64,000 nt of DNA from Helicobacter valdiviensis (GCF_003245365.1 NZ_NBIU01000001.1:1-64000), one strand, 5' to 3'; counted from the first letter of the stretch, positions 1 through 8,580 are shown. A program made the numbers and translations. The notes: generated by a model from the letters alone, not told the origin.

Positions 1-2
1 TT

Positions 3-2603
3 ATTGTTAATCCTAGTGGGGTAATAGTAACAGAGAGTGGAAGTATTAATGCTAATAAGTTTGGTATTTCTACATCTCCTATTGATACAGATACACTTAA
101 TGCTTTTAAAGAAGCTAATAAAGCTAATAATGGTGTAGGTGTATTAGCGCCTTTCTCTCCTGTGTTTAAATCTAATAGCACTAGAGGAGATATTATAAAC
201 AAAGGAAGTATTCAAGCTAATGAAGTAGTAATGGTGGGGAATAGAGTAATACTAGAAAAAGCTTTTAATGATAAGGGGGAATTTAATCAAATTAATACAA
301 ATAATATTAGTATAGAGGGAAAAGATATTAGTATTGATGTAGCAAGTATTAATGGCAATACTCTAAATTCTTTAAGTGCTAAAGCTTCTAATAAAGCCAA
401 AGCTTATTTAGATGCTACTGGATATTATTATAATACAAGTTCTTGGAATGTATTTGATAAAACAAGTGGAAATAATCTCACAAAAGATAAATATGTAGGA
501 ATAGGTAGTGATAGAGATTGGTGGCATTTTGCAAAAGGAACTAATGAAAAAGAAGATTTTAGAAATACTGCAAAGGAATATAGACTTACAAGTGATATAG
601 ACTTTGGGGCAAAGCAAGGTAAAAATTATGCTAATTATTGCATTGAAGGACTTGGTTGCACTTCTATGATTGTAGGGGATAGTTATGCCTTTAGCTCTTT
701 TTTTAATGGTAATGGATATACACTGAAAAATATTAATATTGATACGACCAATTTAGTAAATAAACCTCAATATGTAGGGATTTTTGGTAAAGCTAGTAAT
801 GCTAATTTTGGTAATATTATTGTAAATTATGGCACTGGAGGAATAGAAGCTGATTTTCAAAGCAGGAAAGAATTTGGAGTAGGTGGTTTTGTGGGGAGTG
901 CTAGGGATTCTGATTTTAATAATATTTCTTTAGCTTTGGAGGGTATTAGAATTTCTAGCATTGAAGATTTTAAAATAGGTGGATTTGCAGGAGAGATAGA
1001 TGGTGGTAAATATAACTCCATAGAAGTAAGCATTAAAGATGTTATTGGAAATGGAGAAGCGTGGGGATATTCTGGTGGATTTGCAGGAGAGATAGATGGT
1101 GGAAAGTTTGAAAATATAAAATTATCTAATATGAATAATATCATTGCTGTTAGTGGTAGTAATGCTCAGACTGGAGGATTTGCAGGAATGATAAGGGAAG
1201 GCGAGTTTAGTCAAATTTCTCTAGGAGATATCATCAAAATAGAAGCAAGTAGCAATGCTTTGTTTGTAAGTGTAGGTGGCTTTGCTGGGAAATTTACAGG
1301 AGGAGGTATAAAGTTTACAAATATCTCTTTGGGTAATATTCAAGAGATATTAGGCTATTCTAAAAAAGAACAAGTTCATGCAGGAGGTTTTGTGGGCGAT
1401 GCTTCAGGAGAGATTACATTTGAAAATATTTCTATTGCTGGATTAAATAAAATAAGTGCAACAACGGAAGGTGATAATTCTAGAAATACGGCTGTGGGTG
1501 GTTTTTTAGGTTATATTTTTGATGGAGAAGACAAAATAGATTTTAAAAAGATTTATTTATTTTTTGAAGAGGGGACAACAATGAGCGTTTCTAACGATTC
1601 TAAAGAAATGGGTAAATTCTATGGAGGCAAAATAGGAGGAGGTAAATTAGCATTTGAAGATATTTATATCTATCATAAACAGGGTGAATTGACAAATGCT
1701 ACCGAAAATGAAGGCATAGTAACACCATATACCGATAGGGATAATGCTTATAAAGACTTTACAGGAAAAATTAAAGATATACAAAAGCCCATAATTAGTA
1801 ATATCACTCCTCCAAATAAAGAGCCAGAAGTCCCAGAGAGCGGTTTAGATGAAAATGGGCTAACTAAAATTACACTTAATGAAAATGATTTTAGTAAAGA
1901 GTTGGTGGAACAAATTATTAATGAAATTTATTCTATGAATTTTGTTATTGATTTGCAAAAGCATTTTGATAAAGAGGGTAATTACATTTATCCTGAATCT
2001 TTAAAGCAAACCCTTTCATTTTTAAGAGCTTTTAATGGAGAAGATGGAGCTTTACAAGAACTCTTGCATGATAAAGACTTTGCAAACTCTCAAAAAGATA
2101 TTGTCCATATTGATAAAATGGCATATGATTTTGTGGAAGGAATGAAAAAGATAGAAGAAAGGGTAAAGTTTTTAAAAGAATGTGAAGAGCTTATCAAAGA
2201 ATATAATGAGGTTTTAAAAGAAGAACAGAAAATGAGTATTGCAAAGAAGATTGAAGAAAAATTGGCAAAGATGAAGCAGTATCAGCAAGATTTGCTAGCA
2301 ATCGTAAATCATGGGGAAAATAAGCAATATGATATTTATAAGGCTAATGGAGATAATGTGGGTGGATATGTGAAATTTACAAATCCATTTAATTTGGTTT
2401 GGGAGGAAGATAATAGAAACGATAATCAAACTATAAATGCACCTACTGCAAGCATTGTTTTTAGAAATCAAATCAAAGAGGTTTTTGTAAAACCTGCCGA
2501 GGAGGTTGCAATTGATGAGGAAGAGGGGAGGTTAAATAGAAAAACTTGCTATGTTTCAGATAATTTTAAGACAAATAATCCTTGTATGGCACAAAGAATA
2601 TAG
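3..2603 (+). CDS. Two-partner-secretion (filamentous haemagglutinin-type) adhesin, 5'-truncated by the window edge
   Basis: The reading frame is open from base 3, so the true start lies outside the window; GTG at 162 is only an internal codon. The first residues (NPSGVIVTESGSINANKFGI) look like the end of a TPS/haemagglutination-activity domain, whose family is exported through a TpsB outer-membrane pore. From about 880 to 1660 there are GLUG-like repeats (GGFAGEIDGGK and variants, each with an xNIxLS strand) typical of beta-helical adhesins. A charged, helical stretch follows (about 1860-2300). The C-terminus holds two cysteines eleven residues apart, like the anchoring Cys pair of Haemophilus HMW adhesins. 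No TpsB partner is in the window. Substrate or receptor cannot be told. Confidence 0.8.
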   Translation: MVNPSGVIVTESGSINANKFGISTSPIDTDTLNAFKEANKANNGVGVLAPFSPVFKSNSTRGDIINKGSIQANEVVMVGNRVILEKAFNDKGEFNQINTNNISIEGKDISIDVASINGNTLNSLSAKASNKAKAYLDATGYYYNTSSWNVFDKTSGNNLTKDKYVGIGSDRDWWHFAKGTNEKEDFRNTAKEYRLTSDIDFGAKQGKNYANYCIEGLGCTSMIVGDSYAFSSFFNGNGYTLKNINIDTTNLVNKPQYVGIFGKASNANFGNIIVNYGTGGIEADFQSRKEFGVGGFVGSARDSDFNNISLALEGIRISSIEDFKIGGFAGEIDGGKYNSIEVSIKDVIGNGEAWGYSGGFAGEIDGGKFENIKLSNMNNIIAVSGSNAQTGGFAGMIREGEFSQISLGDIIKIEASSNALFVSVGGFAGKFTGGGIKFTNISLGNIQEILGYSKKEQVHAGGFVGDASGEITFENISIAGLNKISATTEGDNSRNTAVGGFLGYIFDGEDKIDFKKIYLFFEEGTTMSVSNDSKEMGKFYGGKIGGGKLAFEDIYIYHKQGELTNATENEGIVTPYTDRDNAYKDFTGKIKDIQKPIISNITPPNKEPEVPESGLDENGLTKITLNENDFSKELVEQIINEIYSMNFVIDLQKHFDKEGNYIYPESLKQTLSFLRAFNGEDGALQELLHDKDFANSQKDIVHIDKMAYDFVEGMKKIEERVKFLKECEELIKEYNEVLKEEQKMSIAKKIEEKLAKMKQYQQDLLAIVNHGENKQYDIYKANGDNVGGYVKFTNPFNLVWEEDNRNDNQTINAPTASIVFRNQIKEVFVKPAEEVAIDEEEGRLNRKTCYVSDNFKTNNPCMAQRI

Positions 2604-2650
2604 AAGAAATTCGTATTTAAGATATCTAGCATATAGATTTATAAAATTTC

Positions 2651-2683
2651 AAGAGGCACGGACACTAAGTCCGCTAACCTCTT
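2651..2683. terminator. Imperfect hairpin after the adhesin gene
   Basis: Nested inverted repeat: outer AAGAGG/CCTCTT around inner CGGAC-actaa-GTCCG. It lies 48 bp past the adhesin stop and is followed by TAAAATTT rather than a clean U-tract, so it is a plausible but not certain terminator. It could equally be a structured repeat. Confidence 0.4.
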
Positions 2684-2810
2684 AAAATTTCATAAAAGCT
2701 AAAGCTATATACCGTAACTACTAAAATTTATTTAATTTCTTAGATAGCTAACTTTTAAAAAACCTTTTAAAACTTTTATTCTATTCTTAGCTAATAGAAT
2801 TTAACACATT

Positions 2811-3110
2811 GTCATTGCGAGAGTTCGTAGAACTCGTGGCAATCTCTTTTAAAGATTTAAAAATATTCTTCTTTTATTGTAAAGCTTTTTAAAAAACTCA
2901 AATATTCTATTGTTTTACCTTTAGATTGTTTTTTTGGACTGCCACATTTCGCTTCGCTTCGTTCGCAGTGACAAAGTTAGAATATCATTATAGGTATTTA
3001 TCTGTCATTACGAAGCTCTTTAGAGCTGAAGCAATCTGAAAAATAATCAAGAAGCTTAAGTAATTTCATTAGACTGCCACGACTTACTAGCGTAAGTCTC
3101 GCAGTGACAT
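2811..3110. repeat. Cluster of four REP-like palindromic elements
   Basis: Four 35-40 bp units share the ends GTCATTGCGA / TGGCAATCT (or their complements) and each encloses its own different hairpin. Unit 1 is about 2811-2846 (GAGTTC-gta-GAACTC), unit 2 about 2936-2974 (opposite orientation), unit 3 about 3003-3038 (AGCTC-ttta-GAGCT), and unit 4 about 3071-3109 (GACTTAC-tagc-GTAAGTC, opposite orientation). Orientation alternates plus, minus, plus, minus. The ends are conserved and the loops are not, as in dispersed intergenic palindromes of many bacteria. No transposase is nearby. Confidence 0.65.
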
Positions 3111-3269
3111 TTCACCTTGTTATTATTGCAATAAAAAGTTGTTTTGTTTCGCTCAATATAATAATAAATTTTGTAATAAAAATTTTTAAACTAATCTTTT
3201 TATGCTATAACTGCAACGCTTTAAGCTTTGTTTTTATTGTCTTTATAGAAGATGTAAAAAGGAGCTAGT

Positions 3270-3335
3270 ATGGAATTAATAATTTTATTTATAATTTCTT
3301 TAATAGTTCTCATTCTAGTTTCAAAAAGAAACTAG
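3270..3335 (+). CDS. Possible 21-residue hydrophobic membrane peptide
   Basis: ATG at 3270 is preceded by a good ribosome binding site (AAAAAGGAGC, 3256-3264) at normal spacing. The peptide is a short acidic start, a run of Leu/Ile/Val/Phe long enough for one membrane helix, and a basic end (SKRN). This is the architecture of small membrane-acting peptides, including type I toxins, which are known in Helicobacter as the AapA family, but I see no sequence match to a named family. There is no close neighbour gene. The strong RBS and all-hydrophobic composition are the only support, so it may be chance. Confidence 0.35.
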   Translation: MELIILFIISLIVLILVSKRN

Positions 3336-3420
3336 AAAAATACAATCTAAAAACTCAATAAGTTTCTAGTTAATACCTGCTTAACTTAGACTTAAAGTAT
3401 TTTAAAAAATTCTTCTAAAG

Positions 3421-3530
3421 GCAAAGAGCGAAGCTCCCCGCAAGCGTAGCGTAGTGGGACGGAGGCTTCAGGTAGGTGCAGGGAGTGGAACTCCCGCTCG
3501 CGTAATGAGGAATTCACAACCCCAGCAAAG
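3421..3530. other. GC-rich islet of unknown role
   Basis: About 62% G+C over the first 60 bases, in a region otherwise far below 35%. It contains a clean hairpin GGGAGT-gga-ACTCCC (3481-3495) and short iterations of GCGTAG. No reading frame of useful length crosses it. It may be a structured RNA or a foreign or repetitive fragment; I cannot tell which. Confidence 0.35.
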
Positions 3531-3799
3531 TTAAAATAAGCAGGTTAGAATCTTTTCTTTTTGCCTTTTTTGAAATCTTGCAATATTTATTATGCGGATT
3601 ATCATAGTTTGATTTTGCCTTTGTGAGTATTGGATTGTCACATTTAAAAATTTGATGGATTGCTTAGAATGTATAATAAGAATATAAATAATAAAAATAA
3701 AGTCTATTTTTAGACAAAATAAAAGATAAATTCTTTGTAAAATACTATAAAGATATGGAAAAAGCATTGAGAAAGTTTATGAAAACTAAAAGTGGAAAA

Positions 3800-5356
3800 C
3801 TATTCCACTTTTAGTGTAGCCATCATTCCTAAATCTTCATGCTCTAGAATATGACAATGATACATTCTAAGTCCTTTGAAATCTTGTTTCATTTTAAGTT
3901 CTAAAGTTTCATTAGGACGAACATTAATGGTATCTCTTAAAGCTCTAAAAGGAGCTTTGGTTTTTTTGCCTTTAAAGGTGGAATTAAGCACTTCAAATTG
4001 TGTGCCATGGATGTGGAATGGATGATCCATATGGGATTTATTGGTAATTTTCCATATTTCTACTTCGCCTAGTTTTGAGGTAAGTTGGGCTTTATCCATT
4101 GAGAAAATCTCTCCATTTAACAAAAACATACTAGCAAGTGCATTTTTAATCTCTTTATTGCTTTTTTTGCCTATGCCATGCATTTTAGAATGATCCTCAC
4201 TCATCACCACTTCTTTAAAGGCGACAGGCTGTCCCAAGTCTTCTAATTTTCTTAATGAATTTGGAATTTCTTGTTGTATGTTTTTAATATCTAAAGTTGC
4301 TAAGAGAGTGTCTAGCTTTTCTTCTTGAACCATCATTTTATCTCTATCATAATAAGTGCTAATGAGTTTAAAATCGCCAATTTTGCTTGGTTTTATGATA
4401 ACTTCAGCGCGCATTGCAGGAGCTAAAAAGAGTTCTTTTAGCACAACAGGTTTTTCTATTAGCCCTCCATCAGTGCCAACAAGAATAAATTCTGCGTTTT
4501 CTATTTTTAAATTTAAATATCTAGCAGAGCAAAAATTATAGATTCTAATTCTTTGGGCTTTGTCTATGGTGATTTGTGGCTTATGCTCTCCATTTATTAA
4601 AAGTGTATTGCCTTCTCTTCCATTGAGCCAATCAATAAGGTTATTTGCAGGAATTTGAGCGGATTTGTCAAGTTTAATATCGCTAATCACCCAATCTTGC
4701 TCTTTTAAATGAGAGAGTGCATCATTTTTAGATTTAACAACAAAAACACCCGCTAATCCCATATATACTTGTTTTCCTGTGATGTAGTGAGGATGTGGAT
4801 GGTACCAATAAGTTCCAGCAGAATTTAAAGGAAGCTTAAAGCTATAAATTCTCTCTTCTCCTGCTAAAATGGGATCATGTGGATTGCCATCTTGTTCAGG
4901 TGGGACAGGTAAGCCATGCCAATGAATGGTTGTGGGTTCTTTAAGGTTATTTTGGACTTTGATTTCTACAAAATCGCCCTCATAAACTTCAATTTTAGGA
5001 GCGGGAATAGAGTGGTTATAAGCATATACACGCGTTTTTTTCTCATCAATAATATTCAATTCCACTTCATCAATGCTTAAAGTTGCTTGGAAAGTATTTT
5101 TTTCTTTGCTTGTATTTTTTAAGAGTGGTAAGGGCTTTAAAGCTTTGTTTTGTGGAAATTTACTAGAATCTAGCAAAGGCAGATTAATATCTTCTAGAGT
5201 AATGAAACTTGTGTCTATATTAGTGTGATTGCTCATATTATGGTGATTTGTGTGGGAGTTATGCATCATTGTGTGTTTGCTGTGATCCATAGCATAAGTG
5301 CTACTAATTGCAGCTAATCCTAAAGCATTAAATTGTAAAAATTGTCTTCTATTCAT
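3800..5356 (-). CDS. Multicopper oxidase, CueO/CopA-like, Tat-exported
   Basis: 518 residues, normal for periplasmic three-domain multicopper oxidases that oxidise Cu(I) and protect against copper. The N-terminus MNRRQFLQFNALGL is a twin-arginine signal. A His/Met-rich stretch follows (residues 24-45), likely to bind copper. Trinuclear and type 1 copper motifs are all present: HWHG (145-148), YHPHPH (about 185-190), HPFHIHG (near 440) and HCHILEHEDLGMM near the end, which supplies the Cys, His and axial Met of the type 1 site. It is transcribed alone, away from the radical SAM gene at 5510. The closest described relative I can name is the Campylobacter CueO-type oxidase. The exact substrate is inference. 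Confidence 0.9.
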   Translation of the reverse strand: MNRRQFLQFNALGLAAISSTYAMDHSKHTMMHNSHTNHHNMSNHTNIDTSFITLEDINLPLLDSSKFPQNKALKPLPLLKNTSKEKNTFQATLSIDEVELNIIDEKKTRVYAYNHSIPAPKIEVYEGDFVEIKVQNNLKEPTTIHWHGLPVPPEQDGNPHDPILAGEERIYSFKLPLNSAGTYWYHPHPHYITGKQVYMGLAGVFVVKSKNDALSHLKEQDWVISDIKLDKSAQIPANNLIDWLNGREGNTLLINGEHKPQITIDKAQRIRIYNFCSARYLNLKIENAEFILVGTDGGLIEKPVVLKELFLAPAMRAEVIIKPSKIGDFKLISTYYDRDKMMVQEEKLDTLLATLDIKNIQQEIPNSLRKLEDLGQPVAFKEVVMSEDHSKMHGIGKKSNKEIKNALASMFLLNGEIFSMDKAQLTSKLGEVEIWKITNKSHMDHPFHIHGTQFEVLNSTFKGKKTKAPFRALRDTINVRPNETLELKMKQDFKGLRMYHCHILEHEDLGMMATLKVE

Positions 5357-5423
5357 CTTTAATCCTTAAAAATTAGTAAGAAATTGAGGTAAAATTATAA
5401 AAATAAAAGAGTAAATGAATAAA

Positions 5424-5442
5424 AAATGATACGCATTATTAT
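5424..5442. promoter_or_regulatory. Candidate Fur box between the divergent genes
   Basis: AATGATACGCATTATTAT contains the palindromic core AATGATAnnCATTAT, close to the centre of the classical Fur box (11 of 13 central bases by eye). It sits in the 153-bp divergent gap, about 70 bp from the oxidase start and just upstream of a -10 hexamer for the radical SAM gene. Prediction only. Confidence 0.4.
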
Positions 5443-5485
5443 AAAAGAATACTAAAAAACTAAGTTTTTTTAAAAGAAAAAAGAT

Positions 5486-5491
5486 TATAAT
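5486..5491 (+). promoter_or_regulatory. -10 hexamer TATAAT before the radical SAM gene
   Basis: Perfect TATAAT with a predicted transcript start near 5498. That is 12 bp before the GTG at 5510 and 45 bp before the alternative GTG at 5543, so it allows either start but leaves very little leader for the first. Confidence 0.45.
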
Positions 5492-5509
5492 TCCGATATT
5501 TTTTAAAAA

Positions 5510-6826
5510 GTGAAATTTAATTTCTTAATTTTGGGGATTTTAGTGATACGACAAAATTTTTCTACCAAATTAGTCAATAATCTTATGCGTTATGCTACTA
5601 ACAATTATTTGCATCTTGAGCCTGCAAATTTAGACAAGTTGCCTCCTCCTTTACCTCATAAAGTTAAAAATAAAAGTTATCTTTTATATATCCATGTTCC
5701 TTTTTGTATGACGCTTTGCACTTATTGTTCTTTTAATCGCTTTTTGTTTCAAGAAGATAAGGCGAAAAAATATTTTGAATCTTTGCGTCAAGAAATGCTT
5801 AAGGTAAAAGAGCTGGGTTATGATTTTAGTTCTATTTATGTGGGAGGTGGGACAACCTCTATTATGCCAGATGAGCTTTGTAAGACGCTAGACTTGGCTA
5901 AAAGTCTTTTTGGGATTCAAGAGGTGTCTTGTGAGTCTGATCCTAATCATCTACAAAAGGAAACTTTAGAAAGTTTTAAAGGTAGGATAGATAGGCTTTC
6001 AGTGGGGGTGCAAACTTTTGATGATGGAATTTTAAGGAAAATTGGAAGATATGAAAAGTTTGGCAGTGGAGAAGAGACAATTAAGAAGCTAGAAGGGGCT
6101 ATTGGTATTTTGCCTATTTTGAATGTAGATTTGATTTTTAATTTTCCAAATCAAACCCAAGAGATGTTAGCTAGAGATTTAGAGATTATTAAAAAATTAA
6201 AACCCAATCAGCTTACTACTTATCCTTTGATGTCTTCTCCTTCTGTAAAAAGTATTTTAAAACGCTCCATTGGGCTTGTTAATCTGGATAATGAAGCAAA
6301 GCTTTATGAGCAAATTTTAGATACTCTAAAAGAAGATTTTACTCCGCTTTCAAGTTGGGCTTTCTCACATAAAGGAAGTGAGATTTTTGATGAATATGTG
6401 GTGGATAATGATGAATATGTGGGGATTGGTTCTGGTTCTTTTAGTTTTTTAAATGGAACTTTGTATGTAAATACTTTCTCTTTAAAAGAGTATTCAAAAC
6501 GCATTAGCGAAGGTAAAATGGGAGTGGTAAGGCAAAGAAAGTATTCTAAAAAGTCTCAGCTCCAATATCGCCTTATGGTAGAGCTTTTTGGAGGCAAGGT
6601 GAGTGCAAAGCAATTTAGGGAAAAATATAATAGCAATCTTGAATGGGATTTATTTAAAGAATTACTATTTTTAAAATTAACAAAAAATATTTATAAAAAA
6701 GGAGAGGATTATTATCCTACAAGAGAGGGTAAATATCTCTTTTTGTCTATGATGAAAGAATTTTATATAGGTATGGATAAAGTAAGAGAAGAATCAAGAG
6801 CTATGTTAAAAGAAGAGGATATGTAA
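5510..6826 (+). CDS. Radical SAM protein of the HemN/HemW/HutW superfamily
   Basis: About 438 residues. The radical SAM cluster motif is CMTLCTYC within HVPFCMTLCTYCSF (about residues 67-80), followed by the SAM-binding YVGGGTTS. True oxygen-independent coproporphyrinogen oxidase (HemN) has a further Cys, CxxxCxFCxC; here it is CxxxCxYCSF, as in HemW and the haem-utilisation protein HutW/ChuW. Haem trafficking or haem breakdown is therefore likelier than coproporphyrinogen oxidation. The start is uncertain: GTG 5510 has no clear RBS, while in-frame GTG 5543 has GGGGA five bases upstream and would give 427 residues. The Fur-like site upstream fits an iron or haem role. Specific reaction unproven. 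Confidence 0.8.
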   Translation: MKFNFLILGILVIRQNFSTKLVNNLMRYATNNYLHLEPANLDKLPPPLPHKVKNKSYLLYIHVPFCMTLCTYCSFNRFLFQEDKAKKYFESLRQEMLKVKELGYDFSSIYVGGGTTSIMPDELCKTLDLAKSLFGIQEVSCESDPNHLQKETLESFKGRIDRLSVGVQTFDDGILRKIGRYEKFGSGEETIKKLEGAIGILPILNVDLIFNFPNQTQEMLARDLEIIKKLKPNQLTTYPLMSSPSVKSILKRSIGLVNLDNEAKLYEQILDTLKEDFTPLSSWAFSHKGSEIFDEYVVDNDEYVGIGSGSFSFLNGTLYVNTFSLKEYSKRISEGKMGVVRQRKYSKKSQLQYRLMVELFGGKVSAKQFREKYNSNLEWDLFKELLFLKLTKNIYKKGEDYYPTREGKYLFLSMMKEFYIGMDKVREESRAMLKEEDM

Positions 6827-6838
6827 GCTTAGGTAAAG

Positions 6839-7135
6839 CTACCTAGTAGAATTTGCCTCTTTTTCTTCTTTTGAATTGCTTATATTGTCTTGTAGATAGT
6901 TTTCTAGCTTTTTGGTTTGATTGTAAATAGGTTCTTGAATATCTTGAATAAATTCTTGAGTTTTATTGCTCTCTAGAAAATCATTTACCTTTTGTGTGCC
7001 TTTTTGTAAGCCTTCTTTTCCGCTTTCTAACGCATTTTGTAGGGTTTCTTCACTTTTTTGTTTGAGATTATCTATTTGGGAATCACAACCCATAAGCAAA
7101 AAGATAAAGCCTAAAAAAAGTAGATGTTTTTTCAT
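6839..7135 (-). CDS. Small putative lipoprotein
   Basis: 98 residues. MKKHLLFLGFIFLLMGC is a lipoprotein signal with lipobox LMGC, so Cys17 should be lipidated. The mature part is short, polar and helical, rich in Lys/Glu/Gln (KQKSEETLQNALESGKEG), with no Cys and no named domain; it may form a coiled coil. It converges on the radical SAM gene (12 bp apart) and diverges from pseI. Function unknown. Confidence 0.7.
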   Translation of the reverse strand: MKKHLLFLGFIFLLMGCDSQIDNLKQKSEETLQNALESGKEGLQKGTQKVNDFLESNKTQEFIQDIQEPIYNQTKKLENYLQDNISNSKEEKEANSTR

Positions 7136-7178
7136 TGAGCTATTCTCCTTATGATTATCACAAATTTTTATAATGAGC

Positions 7179-7190
7179 TATAATTATAAT
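7179..7190 (+). promoter_or_regulatory. Tandem -10 hexamers before pseI
   Basis: Two abutting TATAAT hexamers (7179-7184 and 7185-7190) lie 27-38 bp upstream of the TTG start of pseI. Either gives a short leader that still contains AAAGGA at 7205-7210. Confidence 0.5.
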
Positions 7191-7216
7191 GAAAACTTTT
7201 TTGCAAAGGAATTAAA

Positions 7217-8233
7217 TTGGAGAATTTTAAAGAAGTTTTTTTAGTGGCAGAATTATCAGCAAACCATAATCAAGATAAAAAGTTAGCATTAGAAACTATA
7301 AAAGCAGCAAAGTTAAGCGGAGCTAATGCAATCAAGCTCCAAACTTATACGCCAGATTGTATGAGTTTAGATTGTGATAGAGAGGATTTTAAAATTAAAG
7401 GCACTTTGTGGGAGGGGAAGAATTTTTATGCGCTTTATAAGGAGGCAATGACGCCTTGGGAGTGGCATGAGGAACTTTTCTCTTATGCAAAGAGTTTGGG
7501 ACTTGTATGCTTTTCTTCGCCTTTTTCTAAAAAAGGTGTGGATTTTTTAGAAAGTTTAGGAAATCCAATTTATAAAGTAGCTTCTTTTGAAATAGTAGAT
7601 TTGGAGCTTGTGGCATATATGGCACGCACAAAAAAGCCCATCATTTTATCTAAAGGAATTGCAACTTATGAAGAAATTTGTGAAGCCATTAAAGTGTGTA
7701 AAGAAAATGGGGCAAGTGATATTACACTGCTCCAATGCACAAGTGCTTATCCAGCACCTATAAATGAAGCAAATTTATCTCTTTTACCTAAGATGAAAAA
7801 AGACTTTGGAGTAAAGGTGGGGCTTTCTGATCATACTTTGGGGAATCTTGCAGCAATTAGTGCAGTAGCATTAGGTGCTAGGGTGATTGAAAAACATTTT
7901 ATTTTGGATAGAAAGTTAGGGGGGGTGGATAGTGCCTTTTCTATGGAGCCACAAGAATTTTTAACTATGAGTAAAGAGATTAGAAATGTGGAATTGCTTT
8001 TAGGAAATGGAAGTTATGAGCTAAGCCAAAAAAGTAAAGAGGGTAGGGCTTTTATGCGTTCTTTATATGTAATAGCACCTATTAAAAAAGGGGAGAGGTT
8101 TAGTAGAGATAATATTGCATCAATCCGTCCAGGATTTGGTCTAGCGCCTAAGTATTTGTCGCAGATTTTAGGAAAGGTTGCTAAAAAGGATTATGAGTTT
8201 GGAGAAGCCTTGGGGAATGAGGAGATTGAATAG
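7217..8233 (+). CDS. pseI: Pseudaminic acid synthase
   Basis: 338 residues, the length of Helicobacter and Campylobacter PseI. The enzyme condenses phosphoenolpyruvate with 2,4-diacetamido-2,4,6-trideoxy-altropyranose to make pseudaminic acid, used to glycosylate flagellins in these bacteria. VAELSANHNQD, the phosphate-binding KLQTYTPDCM, SSPFSKKGVDFL, GLSDHT and IEKHF mark the NeuB family TIM barrel. The C-terminal part (about 280-335, RSLYVIAPIKKGE) is the SAF antifreeze-like domain. VAELSANHNQ and GTLW favour PseI over sialic acid NeuB. The start is TTG at 7217 with AAAGGA six bases upstream. A G7 run at 7919-7925 lies in the coding part. No other pse gene is in the window. Confidence 0.9.
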   Translation: MENFKEVFLVAELSANHNQDKKLALETIKAAKLSGANAIKLQTYTPDCMSLDCDREDFKIKGTLWEGKNFYALYKEAMTPWEWHEELFSYAKSLGLVCFSSPFSKKGVDFLESLGNPIYKVASFEIVDLELVAYMARTKKPIILSKGIATYEEICEAIKVCKENGASDITLLQCTSAYPAPINEANLSLLPKMKKDFGVKVGLSDHTLGNLAAISAVALGARVIEKHFILDRKLGGVDSAFSMEPQEFLTMSKEIRNVELLLGNGSYELSQKSKEGRAFMRSLYVIAPIKKGERFSRDNIASIRPGFGLAPKYLSQILGKVAKKDYEFGEALGNEEIE

Positions 8234-8580
8234 TGTGTTTTAGTAGCTATACTGATAGCACAGGAAGGGCTTTGCCTTGTTTGCAACCTAAATCTGTGAT
8301 GGTTTTTTATTGCTTGCTATAGATTTTAGAGGTGAGAAAGTTTATAAATGGAAAGTTGAATTTATTAAGGTATTTAATGCAATGGAAAAAATGCTTTGAA
8401 AGTAGTAGTTTTAATGATTTATCTTTGATTGATGTGCTTAAAAGTTCTAATCCCATCAAAGATGAATGCAAAAGAGAAATGACAAGACAAAATGATAAGG
8501 GTTTAAGTTTTGGTAATATGGCTGTAAGGGTGGGACACAGTAAATCAAACATTGGAAATTATTGTTTAGCAAGGAGATAA
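8234..8580 (+). pseudogene. Decayed coding remnant after pseI
   Basis: One frame reads CFSSYTDSTGRALPCLQPKS from 8236, meets a stop (TAG at 8320-8322), then continues in the same frame as an 82-codon open stretch starting at GTG 8332 and ending at 8580. The shared frame on both sides of a stop suggests a gene broken by a nonsense mutation, not a new gene. There is no good RBS at 8332 and no family I recognise. Confidence 0.35.

Noticed and set aside
2604-3530. tRNA or rRNA fragment in the repeat-rich gap
   Set aside because: The stems there do not form a cloverleaf and lack a T-loop GTTCGAAT; they are palindromic repeats.
3531-3767. 78-codon minus-strand frame downstream of the oxidase gene
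   Set aside because: No RBS, AT-driven hydrophobic composition and no family likeness.
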